Positions 42,035-49,479 of a stretch of DNA of 64,000 nt are shown one piece after another. The translations under genes were made by a program, and so were the position numbers. Numbering within the stretch: the stretch's first letter is position 1; every line of letters begins with the position of its first letter. The notes below the pieces were generated by a model. The model ran no database searches. It was given only the letters and a program-made list of their open reading frames with translations, and was not told the origin of the DNA. The stretch covers positions 13,086 through 77,085 of the forward strand of contig DASRFK010000024.1 in assembly GCA_035651635.1 (NCBI GenBank). The letters are read 5' to 3'. The DNA comes from JANXQE01 sp035651635. Its GTDB lineage: Bacteria; Verrucomicrobiota; Verrucomicrobiia; Limisphaerales; UBA8199.

Positions 42035-43011
42035 ATGAACAAAAAGCTTGGATTTGCCTTCACGGCCTTAATCCTGGGGCTTGTAGCTTTGCTTGGATGG
42101 CAGACGTTTTCCAGGCCGGATCTGGTTTACAAGGGCAAGAGCTTACGCTCGTAACTTCAGGGGTACGATTGGATGCGAGAATCCCCGCAAATAGACGAAG
42201 CAGTGCTTTCCTTTGGCACCAATGCCCTGCCCCCGTTGTTAAAGGAGCTTCGGGCGCAAGATTCGTCGCCATGGGTCGCTTTCATAACGTTCGTCGAAAA
42301 GCATCGGATTGCACACGTCCATTACACCCCGGCTGAATCACGAAATATGTACGCCGTGCTCGGGTTTAGAGCATTGGGGGACTCGCTGAACCAGCAGTGC
42401 CGGAGCTCATTGAGTTTTATCGGACTGCGGCAACGAAGGGGCCATGGGGACCCGGCGCTGCCTTGAGCTTTATTGGCCCGAAAGCCAAAACCGCAGTCCC
42501 AGCGCTGCTATCAAATCTCCAAAGCACTAATGTTGCGGCACGCGAGGTCGCCGCTGCCGCGCTCGGCGAGATTCACTCGAATCACGAGTTAGTCGTTCCA
42601 ATTTTGATGATCGCTCTGAATGATCCAGCCAGCCCCGTAAGGCATGCCGCAATAACGGCTCTGGGTAAGTACGGGCCAGCCGCTACTGAAGCTGTGCCGC
42701 GTTTGGTTGAAATGGTCAATGCTTCAACTTCTGGCTATCCTGACTTCCACATTGTCGAAGTGCTCGGGGAGATTCACAGCCGCCCTGATTTAGTTGTGCC
42801 AATCCTGACCGACTTGCTGTGCCGACCTGATAAGAGATTCCTTCCGCCCGTCCTTTGGTCTCTGGGACAATTTGGAACAGGGGCTGAATCGGCGGTTTCC
42901 AAGCTGATCCAACTTTACCGCGATGAAGATGATGCACAGAGAGCCGAACCCATCGGTCGAACTCTCAAATCTATAAATCCGGAGGCGGCGCGGGAACTTG
43001 GGCTGAAATAG
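42035..43011 (+). pseudogene. HEAT-repeat protein, broken by a stop and a frameshift
   Basis: The start gives a signal or anchor (MNKKLGFAFTALILGLVALLGW) and then YKGKSLRS before an in-frame TAA (42152-42154). The same frame continues LQGYDWMRESPQIDEAVLSFGTNALPPLLKEL, as expected of Verrucomicrobia HEAT-repeat proteins. Near 42380 one base is missing: frame 2 (GFRALGD) must shift to frame 1 (AEPAVPELIEFYRTAATKGPWGPGAALSFIG and on to 43011). The 3' part is a clean series of HEAT repeats (VREVAAAALGEIHSNHELVVPIL and similar). Two lesions argue for a pseudogene, although a sequencing error could explain either one. Confidence 0.65.
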
Positions 43012-43105
43012 CAAAGGCGGACGGAAAGGAAGCATTAACCTCGGCAAAGCGCCCCGTCATTTTCGACGCCAGATGGCGAAAGTGGCGAATAAGCAGAATA
43101 GGCAT

Positions 43106-43258
43106 TGCTTGACTTGAGAATGCGAATCTGTAAGCTACGCTCATGACTTCAAAGGAGTCTTTGCCTTGGTTGGGTGCTTTGGCCTCCAGGGAGCCCCACA
43201 CGGCATCTCTCCAGCGTTTGAATATGCGGACCGGCCAGTCGCATAATGACAGTTAGCA
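43106..43258 (+). other. attC-like site (moderate)
   Basis: TGCT (43106-43109), ten bases, ATGCGA (43120-43125) and CTG (43128-43130) pair with CAG (43236-43238), TCGCAT (43239-43244), ten bases and AGCA (43255-43258). Two bases (43126-43127) are extrahelical. The right end contains GTTAGCA, close to GTTRRRY; the left AAC box is degenerate. It lies 13 bases before the next small gene. At 153 bp it is slightly longer than most attC sites. Confidence 0.4.
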
Positions 43259-43270
43259 CAAAGAGAATCT

Positions 43271-43624
43271 ATGAACGGTTCGCCTCCTCCCCGGCCAGCA
43301 GTAGTGGCTTTTCTTGTTGTTCTGATTGTCGAGCTGCCGGCCTTCATCCTATTTTTGCTAATGCGCTGGACGCCCAACTACGGGCCAGAGTGGCATATTT
43401 GGCCGGTTCTGGCTGGGTTGTTTCCTGCGGTGTTCGCTAGGGACAAGCTGAACTTTTTGCCGCGCCATTTCAGCTTGCTGGAGCTTGCTGTCTTCACGAT
43501 GCTCTTCATGATTCTGCTCTTCTTCGTTAGTTGGCGAACTCGGTTTTGGAGGCGCATCTTAGCGCTGGGCCTCGCGGGCTCAAGCGTCCTGGCTGTTCTC
43601 GGGCTGCTGCTCCTCCGTGCATGA
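43271..43624 (+). CDS. Small membrane protein, candidate cassette gene
   Basis: 117 residues with four hydrophobic segments (VAFLVVLIVELPAFILFLLM; WPVLAGLFPAVFA; LLELAVFTMLFMILLFFVSW; ILALGLAGSSVLAVLGLLLL). AGAGAA precedes the ATG. It is bracketed by attC-like palindromes at 43106-43258 and 43631-43721. No homology is recognised, which is typical for integron cassette genes. Confidence 0.55.
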   Translation: MNGSPPPRPAVVAFLVVLIVELPAFILFLLMRWTPNYGPEWHIWPVLAGLFPAVFARDKLNFLPRHFSLLELAVFTMLFMILLFFVSWRTRFWRRILALGLAGSSVLAVLGLLLLRA

Positions 43625-43630
43625 AGCGCA

Positions 43631-43721
43631 GTGCTAACAATTTCGCGCAGGCGACTGCGGTTTGCGTTATGCGGTTACTTCGGGGTCAGGTGCCCGCAGC
43701 GCCTGGCAACAATCGTTAGAG
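43631..43721 (+). other. attC-like recombination site (strong)
   Basis: CTAAC (43634-43638) pairs with GTTAG (43715-43719). The inner stem is CAGGCG (43648-43653) and CTGCGG (43655-43660) against CCGCAG (43694-43699) and CGCCTG (43700-43705), 12 bp with one extrahelical A at 43654. The right end runs into GAGGAA, which serves as ribosome-binding site for the next gene, 9 bases before its ATG. Size (91 bp) and layout are those of integron attC sites. Confidence 0.7.
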
Positions 43722-43729
43722 GAAACTCC

Positions 43730-44020
43730 ATGGCGCGAACCTTTACGGCCATTTTGATGACTGTGTGGCTCGGATTGGGTCTTTTCATCCGCGAGCCACA
43801 TTGGGTGTTTTTGCCTCTCTGGGGTTTGTTCCCAGGCGATTGTTCGTTTCACGGATCGCTGTCCCATGCTGCCGCGCTCTCTGCGTGGATCTTCTGCTTC
43901 GCTGCCGCTCTGGTGGGTTTGGTTTTCCTGGCGTTTCACCGAAACAGTAAACTTGCAGCCGGGATCTTTGCCGTCGTGCTCCTGTTTTCTGGCTACATAG
44001 GTCTATGGAGAGCTGTCTAA
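43730..44020 (+). CDS. Small membrane protein, candidate cassette gene
   Basis: 96 residues from the ATG at 43730; GAGGAA, formed by the end of the attC-like site, is the ribosome-binding site. Three hydrophobic segments are seen (FTAILMTVWLGLGLFI; AALSAWIFCFAAALVGLVFLAF; LAAGIFAVVLLFSGYIGLW). No family is recognised. The frame extends upstream through the attC-like site, but that part is not expected to be translated. Confidence 0.55.
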   Translation: MARTFTAILMTVWLGLGLFIREPHWVFLPLWGLFPGDCSFHGSLSHAAALSAWIFCFAAALVGLVFLAFHRNSKLAAGIFAVVLLFSGYIGLWRAV

Positions 44021-44037
44021 ATGAACATCATTCCAGC

Positions 44038-44164
44038 CTCTAACTTTTCCGTGGAGCCGACAGACGCTGCTTGTGGTATTTCCACTGTCTCGTCCGAAAT
44101 TGTTCGTCTGAGGCTTTGTTGGGAGGCCCAACCCAGTGGCTGCTGCTCGCGTCACCTTTAAGCC
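44038..44164 (+). other. attC-like site (weak)
   Basis: CTCTAAC (44038-44044) fits RYYYAAC with one change and TTTAAGC (44158-44164) fits GTTRRRY with one change. The inner arms pair imperfectly (CGTGGAGCCGACAG against the reverse complement of CTGCTGCTCGCG). The position between two small genes and the length (127 bp) support the call more than the pairing does. Confidence 0.35.
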
Positions 44165-44173
44165 CCCATCTTG

Positions 44174-44497
44174 ATGACAACAACAGTTACCATACTCGGC
44201 GCCATCTGGTTCTTTACCTTCTTGTGCTCGGTTTGCGCGATTACCTTTGCGATTTTATGGCATCGGCATGCGTGGGCCGCTTTGCTCATGGCTGCTTTGG
44301 CCATTAGCATCAGCGTCATGGGCCTCACTGGACGAACCCCACTCGGGCGCTTGCCAGATGTCGCTTGGAGTTGGACGAATGATTCATTCCTGATTTCTAT
44401 GCGACTGGGCTCCGCATTTGTTATTCCGCTCGTTCTGGCGATAGTTGGAACAGCGACACTCCTCGTTCGGAACAAAGGTCGGCTGCATGGAGCTTAA
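44174..44497 (+). CDS. Small membrane protein, candidate cassette gene
   Basis: 107 residues from the ATG at 44174 with hydrophobic helices (VTILGAIWFFTFLCSVCAITFAILW; WAALLMAALAISISVMGLTG; LGSAFVIPLVLAIVGTATLLV). The stop codon falls inside the sequence GCTTAAC, a perfect attC-type outer box. No family is recognised. Confidence 0.55.
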   Translation: MTTTVTILGAIWFFTFLCSVCAITFAILWHRHAWAALLMAALAISISVMGLTGRTPLGRLPDVAWSWTNDSFLISMRLGSAFVIPLVLAIVGTATLLVRNKGRLHGA

Positions 44498-44629
44498 CCC
44501 GGTCACTGGCACGAGCCAGCGTCGTGCGGAATGCGCTTGGGACGATTGGCCAATCTGTGTAACGGATTGGATGTTATGCTGAGCACAAGGGGAGCGGGGG
44601 CGCTGGGCCTGGCCGGCGATTGCTAAAGC
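44492..44629 (+). other. attC-like site (weak)
   Basis: GCTTAAC (44492-44498) is a full match to RYYYAAC and overlaps the stop of the preceding gene. CACTGGCACGAGCCAGCG in the left arm pairs in 12 of 18 positions with the right arm ending near 44628. The right box (GCTAAAGC) is degenerate. The next gene starts 11 bases beyond. Confidence 0.35.
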
Positions 44630-44640
44630 CCTCTTTTTTT

Positions 44641-45012
44641 ATGTATAGCCGAACCTGTCACAGTAATCTCTGCCGCCGGTACTTTGGGTTGGTGATGCGG
44701 TGGCCTATTGTTCACCTCGTCCTATGCCTCTGCGGACTGGCTGTGGGGATCGGCGGTTTGCTCTCGTTTGGCGACGCCACCGGTAATCAGCGGCAGGTTC
44801 TGGCATCGCGGATTGTCGGCATCCTCATGGTGGTAGTTTACGGGTGGACTCTGCTACGCCTAGCTGCCAGACTTTTTCGCGGCTCCTGGGCCGGTCATTG
44901 TGAGGCACGTATCGCACAGTGCGGAGGCCAACGAGTCGCTTCACCGCATGGCGGCTTAGCTGGGCGTAATGGCACTTCAGGAGTGATCAGGGAGCCGCCG
45001 TCGGTGACCTGA
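44641..45012 (+). CDS. Small membrane protein, candidate cassette gene
   Basis: 123 residues from the ATG at 44641; the ATG at 44695 is an alternative start. Two helices are visible (WPIVHLVLCLCGLAVGIGGLLSFG and ASRIVGILMVVVYGWTLLRLAARL). The last 40 residues (after RGSWAGHC) run into the attC-like palindrome at 44926-45042 and are probably read-through codons, a common feature of cassette genes. No family is recognised. Confidence 0.5.
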   Translation: MYSRTCHSNLCRRYFGLVMRWPIVHLVLCLCGLAVGIGGLLSFGDATGNQRQVLASRIVGILMVVVYGWTLLRLAARLFRGSWAGHCEARIAQCGGQRVASPHGGLAGRNGTSGVIREPPSVT

Positions 45013-45042
45013 TCGTTTGGGAAACAAGCGACAAGGTTGACG
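44926..45042 (+). other. attC-like recombination site (strong)
   Basis: GGCCAAC (44926-44932) and GTTGACG (45036-45042) form the outer boxes, each one base from consensus. GTCGCTT (44935-44941) pairs perfectly with AAGCGAC (45026-45032). The spacers between outer and inner boxes are unequal (2 and 3 bases). The next ATG (45044) follows the right box after one base. Length is 117 bp. Confidence 0.55.
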
Positions 45043-45043
45043 T

Positions 45044-45316
45044 ATGACAACAAAGCGGGAAGGCTGTTACCAATTGAACAAGCGAGCGCTACACCCCAAC
45101 ATTTGCTTGGTAGTCGGTAGTGGCTTGTGTGCTTTTGTGCTCGTCGTTTTGTCCACGCGGCAGGGGAACTGGCACCCGTTGCTGCTTCCGGTTGGGGGGG
45201 GAAGCTTTTTGCCACTGGTCGTTGTTATGGTAAGGGGCGACTCTTGGCAGAAGATGGTTGCCGCCGCCCTGCTGTTTGTCGTCTGTTTTGGTTTGCTGGT
45301 ATCAGTGATGGATTAA
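45044..45316 (+). CDS. Small membrane protein, candidate cassette gene
   Basis: 90 residues with three helices (HPNICLVVGSGLCAFVLVVLS; LLLPVGGGSFLPLVVVMV; KMVAAALLFVVCFGLLVSVM). The ATG lies one base after an attC-like site. It is followed after 14 bases by another small membrane-protein gene with no palindrome between them. Confidence 0.5.
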   Translation: MTTKREGCYQLNKRALHPNICLVVGSGLCAFVLVVLSTRQGNWHPLLLPVGGGSFLPLVVVMVRGDSWQKMVAAALLFVVCFGLLVSVMD

Positions 45317-45330
45317 CGCTATGTAATGAT

Positions 45331-45642
45331 ATGACTCGGGCGCCAGCATTCATTTTTGCGTATCCGAGACTTGGCTGGTCATTGATTCTTTCGTCGGCCA
45401 TCGCAGGATTTTTTCTGATTGTTCCGGTTATTCAATTATTGGGTGCGCCGGGGAATACCCTCTCCGATTGTCGGAAATTTGGGATTCCAATCGTTTCGAT
45501 ATGCGGTGTCGGTGCTCTTCTTAGCGCATTTGGTCGCTTCAAGCGCCAGTGCACCCTGGTGTGCGCTGCCGCCGTTGTGCTCTTTTCCTGTTTCCTTGGT
45601 TGGGGCGCTTTCCTGACCTTGTGGGCAATCGTTGGCAGTTGA
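45331..45642 (+). CDS. Small membrane protein
   Basis: 103 residues from the ATG at 45331 with helices at about 14-38 (LGWSLILSSAIAGFFLIVPVIQLLG), 50-68 and 72-100 (CTLVCAAAVVLFSCFLGWGAFLTLWAIVG). Only 14 bases separate it from the preceding gene and 17 from the next, so these three genes may share one cassette or one transcript. Confidence 0.5.
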   Translation: MTRAPAFIFAYPRLGWSLILSSAIAGFFLIVPVIQLLGAPGNTLSDCRKFGIPIVSICGVGALLSAFGRFKRQCTLVCAAAVVLFSCFLGWGAFLTLWAIVGS

Positions 45643-45659
45643 TCCGACTTAAGACGATA

Positions 45660-46127
45660 ATGCAAAAGGCATGTCAATATTGCGGACGTGAGAGCGATGC
45701 AGAGCCCCTGCGCAATCCCACCGTTTGGATCTGCCTTCCCTGTTTGTTCCGGCGTATTCTCCCTTATTTCACTCGACTGCACCTCCGCCTGCTCATCTGG
45801 TTTTATCTGTTATTCGCTGGCTTGACCTTTCTCATTTTGCTGCCGGGCTCAATTTCCGGACGCGGAGAGCCTTTCAGCACGAGCATCTGGGGCGTTATCC
45901 TGGCATTCGCGGGACCGTTCACTGGAATCGCTTCCCGAGGGTTTGATTTCGCTTACGGGTTGCCGAGCATTGTTCCTTACTGCTGCGCGGTGCTCGGTGG
46001 AGGACTCCTGTTTCAGCTCGTTCCGCTTCCGCGCGCCAGCATGTGGGTGCGCATTTCCGCCTGGTGCGTTGGGCTGCTTGGATGGTTTTCCGGAACGGTG
46101 CTATCGATATTTGTCGCGAACTCATGA
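45660..46127 (+). CDS. Membrane protein with N-terminal CxxC pairs
   Basis: 155 residues from the ATG at 45660. The N-terminus has two CxxC pairs (CQYCGRE and WICLPCLF), a zinc-ribbon-like arrangement, followed by four hydrophobic helices (LLIWFYLLFAGLTFLILLPGS; IWGVILAFAGPFTG; IVPYCCAVLGGGLLFQLVPL; AWCVGLLGWFSGTVLSIFVA). The stop lies 8 bases before the strong attC-like site at 46135-46263. The function is unknown. Confidence 0.55.
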   Translation: MQKACQYCGRESDAEPLRNPTVWICLPCLFRRILPYFTRLHLRLLIWFYLLFAGLTFLILLPGSISGRGEPFSTSIWGVILAFAGPFTGIASRGFDFAYGLPSIVPYCCAVLGGGLLFQLVPLPRASMWVRISAWCVGLLGWFSGTVLSIFVANS

Positions 46128-46134
46128 CGCGGGC

Positions 46135-46263
46135 CTCTAACAATTCCATGTTGCGGATTAGCACGAACGGTGGGCTTTGGCTTCGCTCGAATTTGACTTG
46201 GTGCGCCCGGGGAGGTTTCAATGCCAAGAACCTGGTGCCAATCGCAAATGTCTGTCGTTGGAC
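46135..46263 (+). other. attC-like recombination site (strong)
   Basis: The outer boxes are CTCTAAC (46135-46141) and GTTGGAC (46257-46263, full match to GTTRRRY). The inner stem pairs CAT, TTGCG, ATT and GCAC of the left arm (46147-46164) with GTGC, AAT, CGCAA and ATG of the right arm (46235-46250), 15 bp in all with one mismatch. Two Gs in the left arm (46150 and 46156) are extrahelical. Length is 129 bp. It closes the run of small genes. Confidence 0.65.
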
Positions 46264-47168
46264 CGGTTGATAGATGCGCGACACCAGTTCCCCAGTAAGA
46301 ACGAGCTTCTTAAATCAAATAAAATGCAAATACATCGTAGGGTTGGAATTCTGGTGCAGTGTCTAGCTTTTGTCTTGGCACGCATTGCTTTCGTCTGCTT
46401 GCCACTGCACGACCGTGACTTTGGCACTGGCCACTGGCTGACTGTCAGGCCCAGTGATTCGGCCCGAGATTGGGAATCCCGGTAAGAGCACAACGACGGC
46501 GCTGCCAGCGAGCAGGGCCTCTTGTGTCACAATTTCGTCTCGAGCTCATGGTTCCGTTCCGCAGTCACGCAATGCGTGGTGCATATTCGCTGTGCTGCAC
46601 GTGGATTGCCGATAGGGCATCCGCTTCGCCTCTTGTCCACCAGGCGAACTCCCAGGTTTCCTGCGACATACACGTGCGTCCGAGTTAGCTTTTCAGGAAC
46701 AAAATTTCCCTCGCCGTAGCTATTCAAAACGATGCGAAGCATTCTTTGGCGAGTTATTGGGCGTGCTCTGAATTTCTCCAATTCCTTAACACCGCAAGTC
46801 CTCAGAGTCTGCCCTGCCGACACAAACTTTGGCCTATTCCCCGACTCAGGAGGCTCGAGGAACGAATACCAAAACGAATACCAAACCGCTTCCTGCCGGT
46901 ACGTTCCCATATCTGCCGATACGCACGGATTCAGTTTTGAAGTGTGCCAAAATGGCCCAAAAATAGGCCCGAAACGGACGATTCCGACCCTCGCCTCCAG
47001 TTCTAACCGTGAGTGCGGCAACGAGTTCGGAGGTTGGGAAAGCCAATGGCTAACGGTTTGGCTAACAGTTTGAGAATTGCTCAAATTGTTTCCACTTTGT
47101 GGCACGTTGCGGTCACATTGAGTTAACCGCGGGAATCAGCTCTGAGATAGGCTCGGCAATGACGAGCC
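46264..47168. other. Long non-coding region with two 12-bp tandem repeats
   Basis: About 900 bases without a convincing gene; open frames on both strands lack family similarity. Two short tandem repeats are present: AACGAATACCAA twice at 46861-46884, and GGCTAAC-x-GTTT twice at 47048-47071. A hairpin TTTGAG/CTCAAA lies at about 47070-47086. The repeats lie in front of a recombinase-derived gene and might be old recombinase binding sites. Confidence 0.4.
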
Positions 47169-49169
47169 ATGAAAGAGCGCTATCGCTTGTTCCTCCGTCG
47201 CAAGAGCGTTTACTACGCCTTCGACAACACCACCAAAACCTTCGAGAGCCTCAAGACCAAAGACAAGGCCGAGGCCGCCCGCCTGCTCATGGCCATGAAC
47301 GAGGCCGGCAAGCAGCCTGCCATGAACCTGGGCCTTGCTCGCGTTTACCTCAAACACAGCGACCCAATGGTCACCCAGCGCACCTGGCAGCACGTCCTGG
47401 ACGAGATCACCAAACTCAAGTCCGGCCCCACGCAGTACCGCTGGCAGACGGCCGCTAAAGACAAAGCCTTTGACCTCATCCGCTCCCGCCTCCTCATCGA
47501 GACCCAGGCCGAGCACTTCCTTCAGGTCCTCAAAAAAGGAACCGTCTCCACCAACGCCTACCTCCGCAAAACTCACAACTTCGCCCTCGACATGAACTGG
47601 CTGCCGGCCTCCGTCATCCCGCGGCGCCAATGGCCCGCCATCCACTTCAAAGAAAAACGCGCCATCACACTCGCCGAGCACCAGCAGATTATCGCCGCCG
47701 AAACCAACACCGAGCGCAAGAACCTCTACCAATTGTGCTGGCACCTGGGCGCTAGCCAGGGCGACATCGCCGCGCTTAAGGGTGAGGATGTCGATTGGAC
47801 CAACAACACGGTCAGCTTCTTTCGCAAGAAGACCGGAGTCCCGGTCCTCGTGCACCTGGGCAGTGAAGCCCTGAACCTGCTCAAAGACCTGCCGGCCGAA
47901 GGCCCGCTCTTCCCGTATCTATCCAAAGTCCGCGCTGGCGACCGCGCCACCGAATTCAAACAGCGCTGCATGCAGTTGAAGATCGCCGGCGTGACCCGTA
48001 CGTTTCCCCTGCCGGACCTCGATGACGTGAAAGTGAAAGGAGTACGGGTTCTTCCAGGGGCCGACAACTATTCCGAAAGCAGTAGCCAAGGACAGGTTTC
48101 GTTCGATGCGCCCGGGTCCACTTTGTCGGTGAGCGTGCCCATCCCGGCCGGAGGAACAACTACGAACAAAGGTGAGTTCGTCGCCGCACCGATCCCATTT
48201 CTGAGTCCCTCGATTGGCTTTGGCATCGGTTTGGGCGCTGGGTACATCTACAACCCCGCGTTTGCCGGAACAAATGCTCCCCCATGGGTTACGGGTCTGG
48301 GCGGATTCTACAGCGACAATGGAAGCTGGGGGGCAGGGGCTGCTCACAAAATGAACTGGAGCGAAGACCGCTGGCGACTCACCGCCGCTCTGGGATACGC
48401 CGACCTCAAATACGACTTTCTTGGTATTGGCACCGGGGCCGGCGACGCAGGCCAATCGCCTCCGCTTCGACAGACGGCAGCGGGTGGGCTCCTGAAGCTG
48501 CTCCGCGGGGTGGGCAATCATTGGTACCTCGGTGGGAGTTACGACTTGGGTTACGTGCAAACGTCCATTGAAACCAGTGTGCTAAACATCCCTCCAGCGT
48601 TGGCTGGCGTGCCCCTCAAGCTCGACACACGACTCTCAGCCTTTGGCCTTCATCTCCAAAGGGACACTCGCGATAGCACCTTCTATCCTGCGACCGGGAC
48701 ACTCTTCAATGTGGATGGAAACTTCTTTGAGCCGGCGCTTGGCAGCGATTTCAGATTCCAAACGTACGCCTTGGCCTATAATCGATATTTCTCACTCGCA
48801 ACTAATCATGTTTTGGCCCTGCGCGGTTACGGCCGAGCAACAGGTGGCAACGCGCCTTTCTTTGCGCTCGCCTCGTTTGGATCAGGCGCCGACCTGCGCG
48901 GTTACACCCCAGGTCGTTACCGGGACAACCTGATGTTCGCCGTGCAGGCGGAGTATCGCTGGCGTTTTACCGAACGTTTCGGTCTGGTCGCATTCGGCGG
49001 GGTGGGCAGCGTTGCCCCCAAAATCGATGAATTCGATGTCTTGTTGCCGAGCGCCGGAGCAGGCCTGCGTTACGTGCTGGCAAAAAAGAACAATGTCAGC
49101 TTGCGCTTCGATGCCGCCTGGGGTCGACATGACCACACCTTTTACGTTGGCGTCGGCGAGGCCTTTTAA
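47169..49169 (+). CDS. Chimera: truncated tyrosine recombinase fused to an outer-membrane beta-barrel
   Basis: 666 residues. Residues 1-277 follow Verrucomicrobia-type site-specific integrases: N-terminal helical domain, then GASQGDIAALKGEDVDW, VSFFRKKTGVPVLVHL, GPLFPYLSKVRAGDRATEFKQRCMQLKIAGV. In relatives a LHSYRYAWAERA and a GH-x-S...Y segment follow, carrying the His-x-x-Arg and Tyr. Here the sequence switches at about base 48000 to an unrelated region and then to a BamA/Omp85-type barrel (about 330-666; for example GFGIGLGAGYIYN, FGLHLQRDTRDSTFYPATGTLFN, LRGYTPGRYRDNLMFAVQAEYRWRF). No signal peptide precedes the barrel, so export is doubtful. The recombinase half cannot be active. Confidence 0.75.
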   Translation: MKERYRLFLRRKSVYYAFDNTTKTFESLKTKDKAEAARLLMAMNEAGKQPAMNLGLARVYLKHSDPMVTQRTWQHVLDEITKLKSGPTQYRWQTAAKDKAFDLIRSRLLIETQAEHFLQVLKKGTVSTNAYLRKTHNFALDMNWLPASVIPRRQWPAIHFKEKRAITLAEHQQIIAAETNTERKNLYQLCWHLGASQGDIAALKGEDVDWTNNTVSFFRKKTGVPVLVHLGSEALNLLKDLPAEGPLFPYLSKVRAGDRATEFKQRCMQLKIAGVTRTFPLPDLDDVKVKGVRVLPGADNYSESSSQGQVSFDAPGSTLSVSVPIPAGGTTTNKGEFVAAPIPFLSPSIGFGIGLGAGYIYNPAFAGTNAPPWVTGLGGFYSDNGSWGAGAAHKMNWSEDRWRLTAALGYADLKYDFLGIGTGAGDAGQSPPLRQTAAGGLLKLLRGVGNHWYLGGSYDLGYVQTSIETSVLNIPPALAGVPLKLDTRLSAFGLHLQRDTRDSTFYPATGTLFNVDGNFFEPALGSDFRFQTYALAYNRYFSLATNHVLALRGYGRATGGNAPFFALASFGSGADLRGYTPGRYRDNLMFAVQAEYRWRFTERFGLVAFGGVGSVAPKIDEFDVLLPSAGAGLRYVLAKKNNVSLRFDAAWGRHDHTFYVGVGEAF

Positions 49170-49199
49170 AATGCCGGAACAACTAAGCGACACAATCAA

Positions 49200-49331
49200 A
49201 TGACCAACTCGATCGGAATCGCCTATGAGAATAGAGATGATGCCAAAGAGGTTCTCCGTCGCGTCAGCCGGATGAAATTCGAGTATTACCTCACCGTGCA
49301 AGATGCTGTGGTCGGGATACTCCAAGCCTGA
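49200..49331 (+). pseudogene. N-terminal fragment of a DUF1269-type protein
   Basis: 43 codons (MTNSIGIAYENRDDAKEVLR and on to YYLTVQDAVVGILQA, stop) match the first third of DUF1269 membrane proteins, whose strand-helix-strand start has the same spacing and whose second strand ends DAVVV. Normal members have about 150-180 residues with a Gly-rich membrane segment; all of that is missing. Confidence 0.5.
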
Positions 49332-49479
49332 TCAAAACGGGTACCGGATCTTCTGCCTGCCGAAACACCAGCTTCCAGAAAAGAGGGTGAAGGACTTCGT
49401 TCGTTACGTGATATGGTGGTTTCGGCCAGGAAGATGGCGAAATCAAACTGCCTCCGGATTGGCGCAAACGGAATTAGTT

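Noticed and set aside
46527..47105. A 192-codon minus-strand frame before the recombinase remnant.
   Set aside because: No ribosome-binding site, no domain and biased composition; the region is better described as non-coding with repeats.
47169..48000. An active site-specific integrase.
   Set aside because: The catalytic His-x-x-Arg and Tyr region is missing and the Arg I position is Ser-Gln, so only a remnant is claimed.
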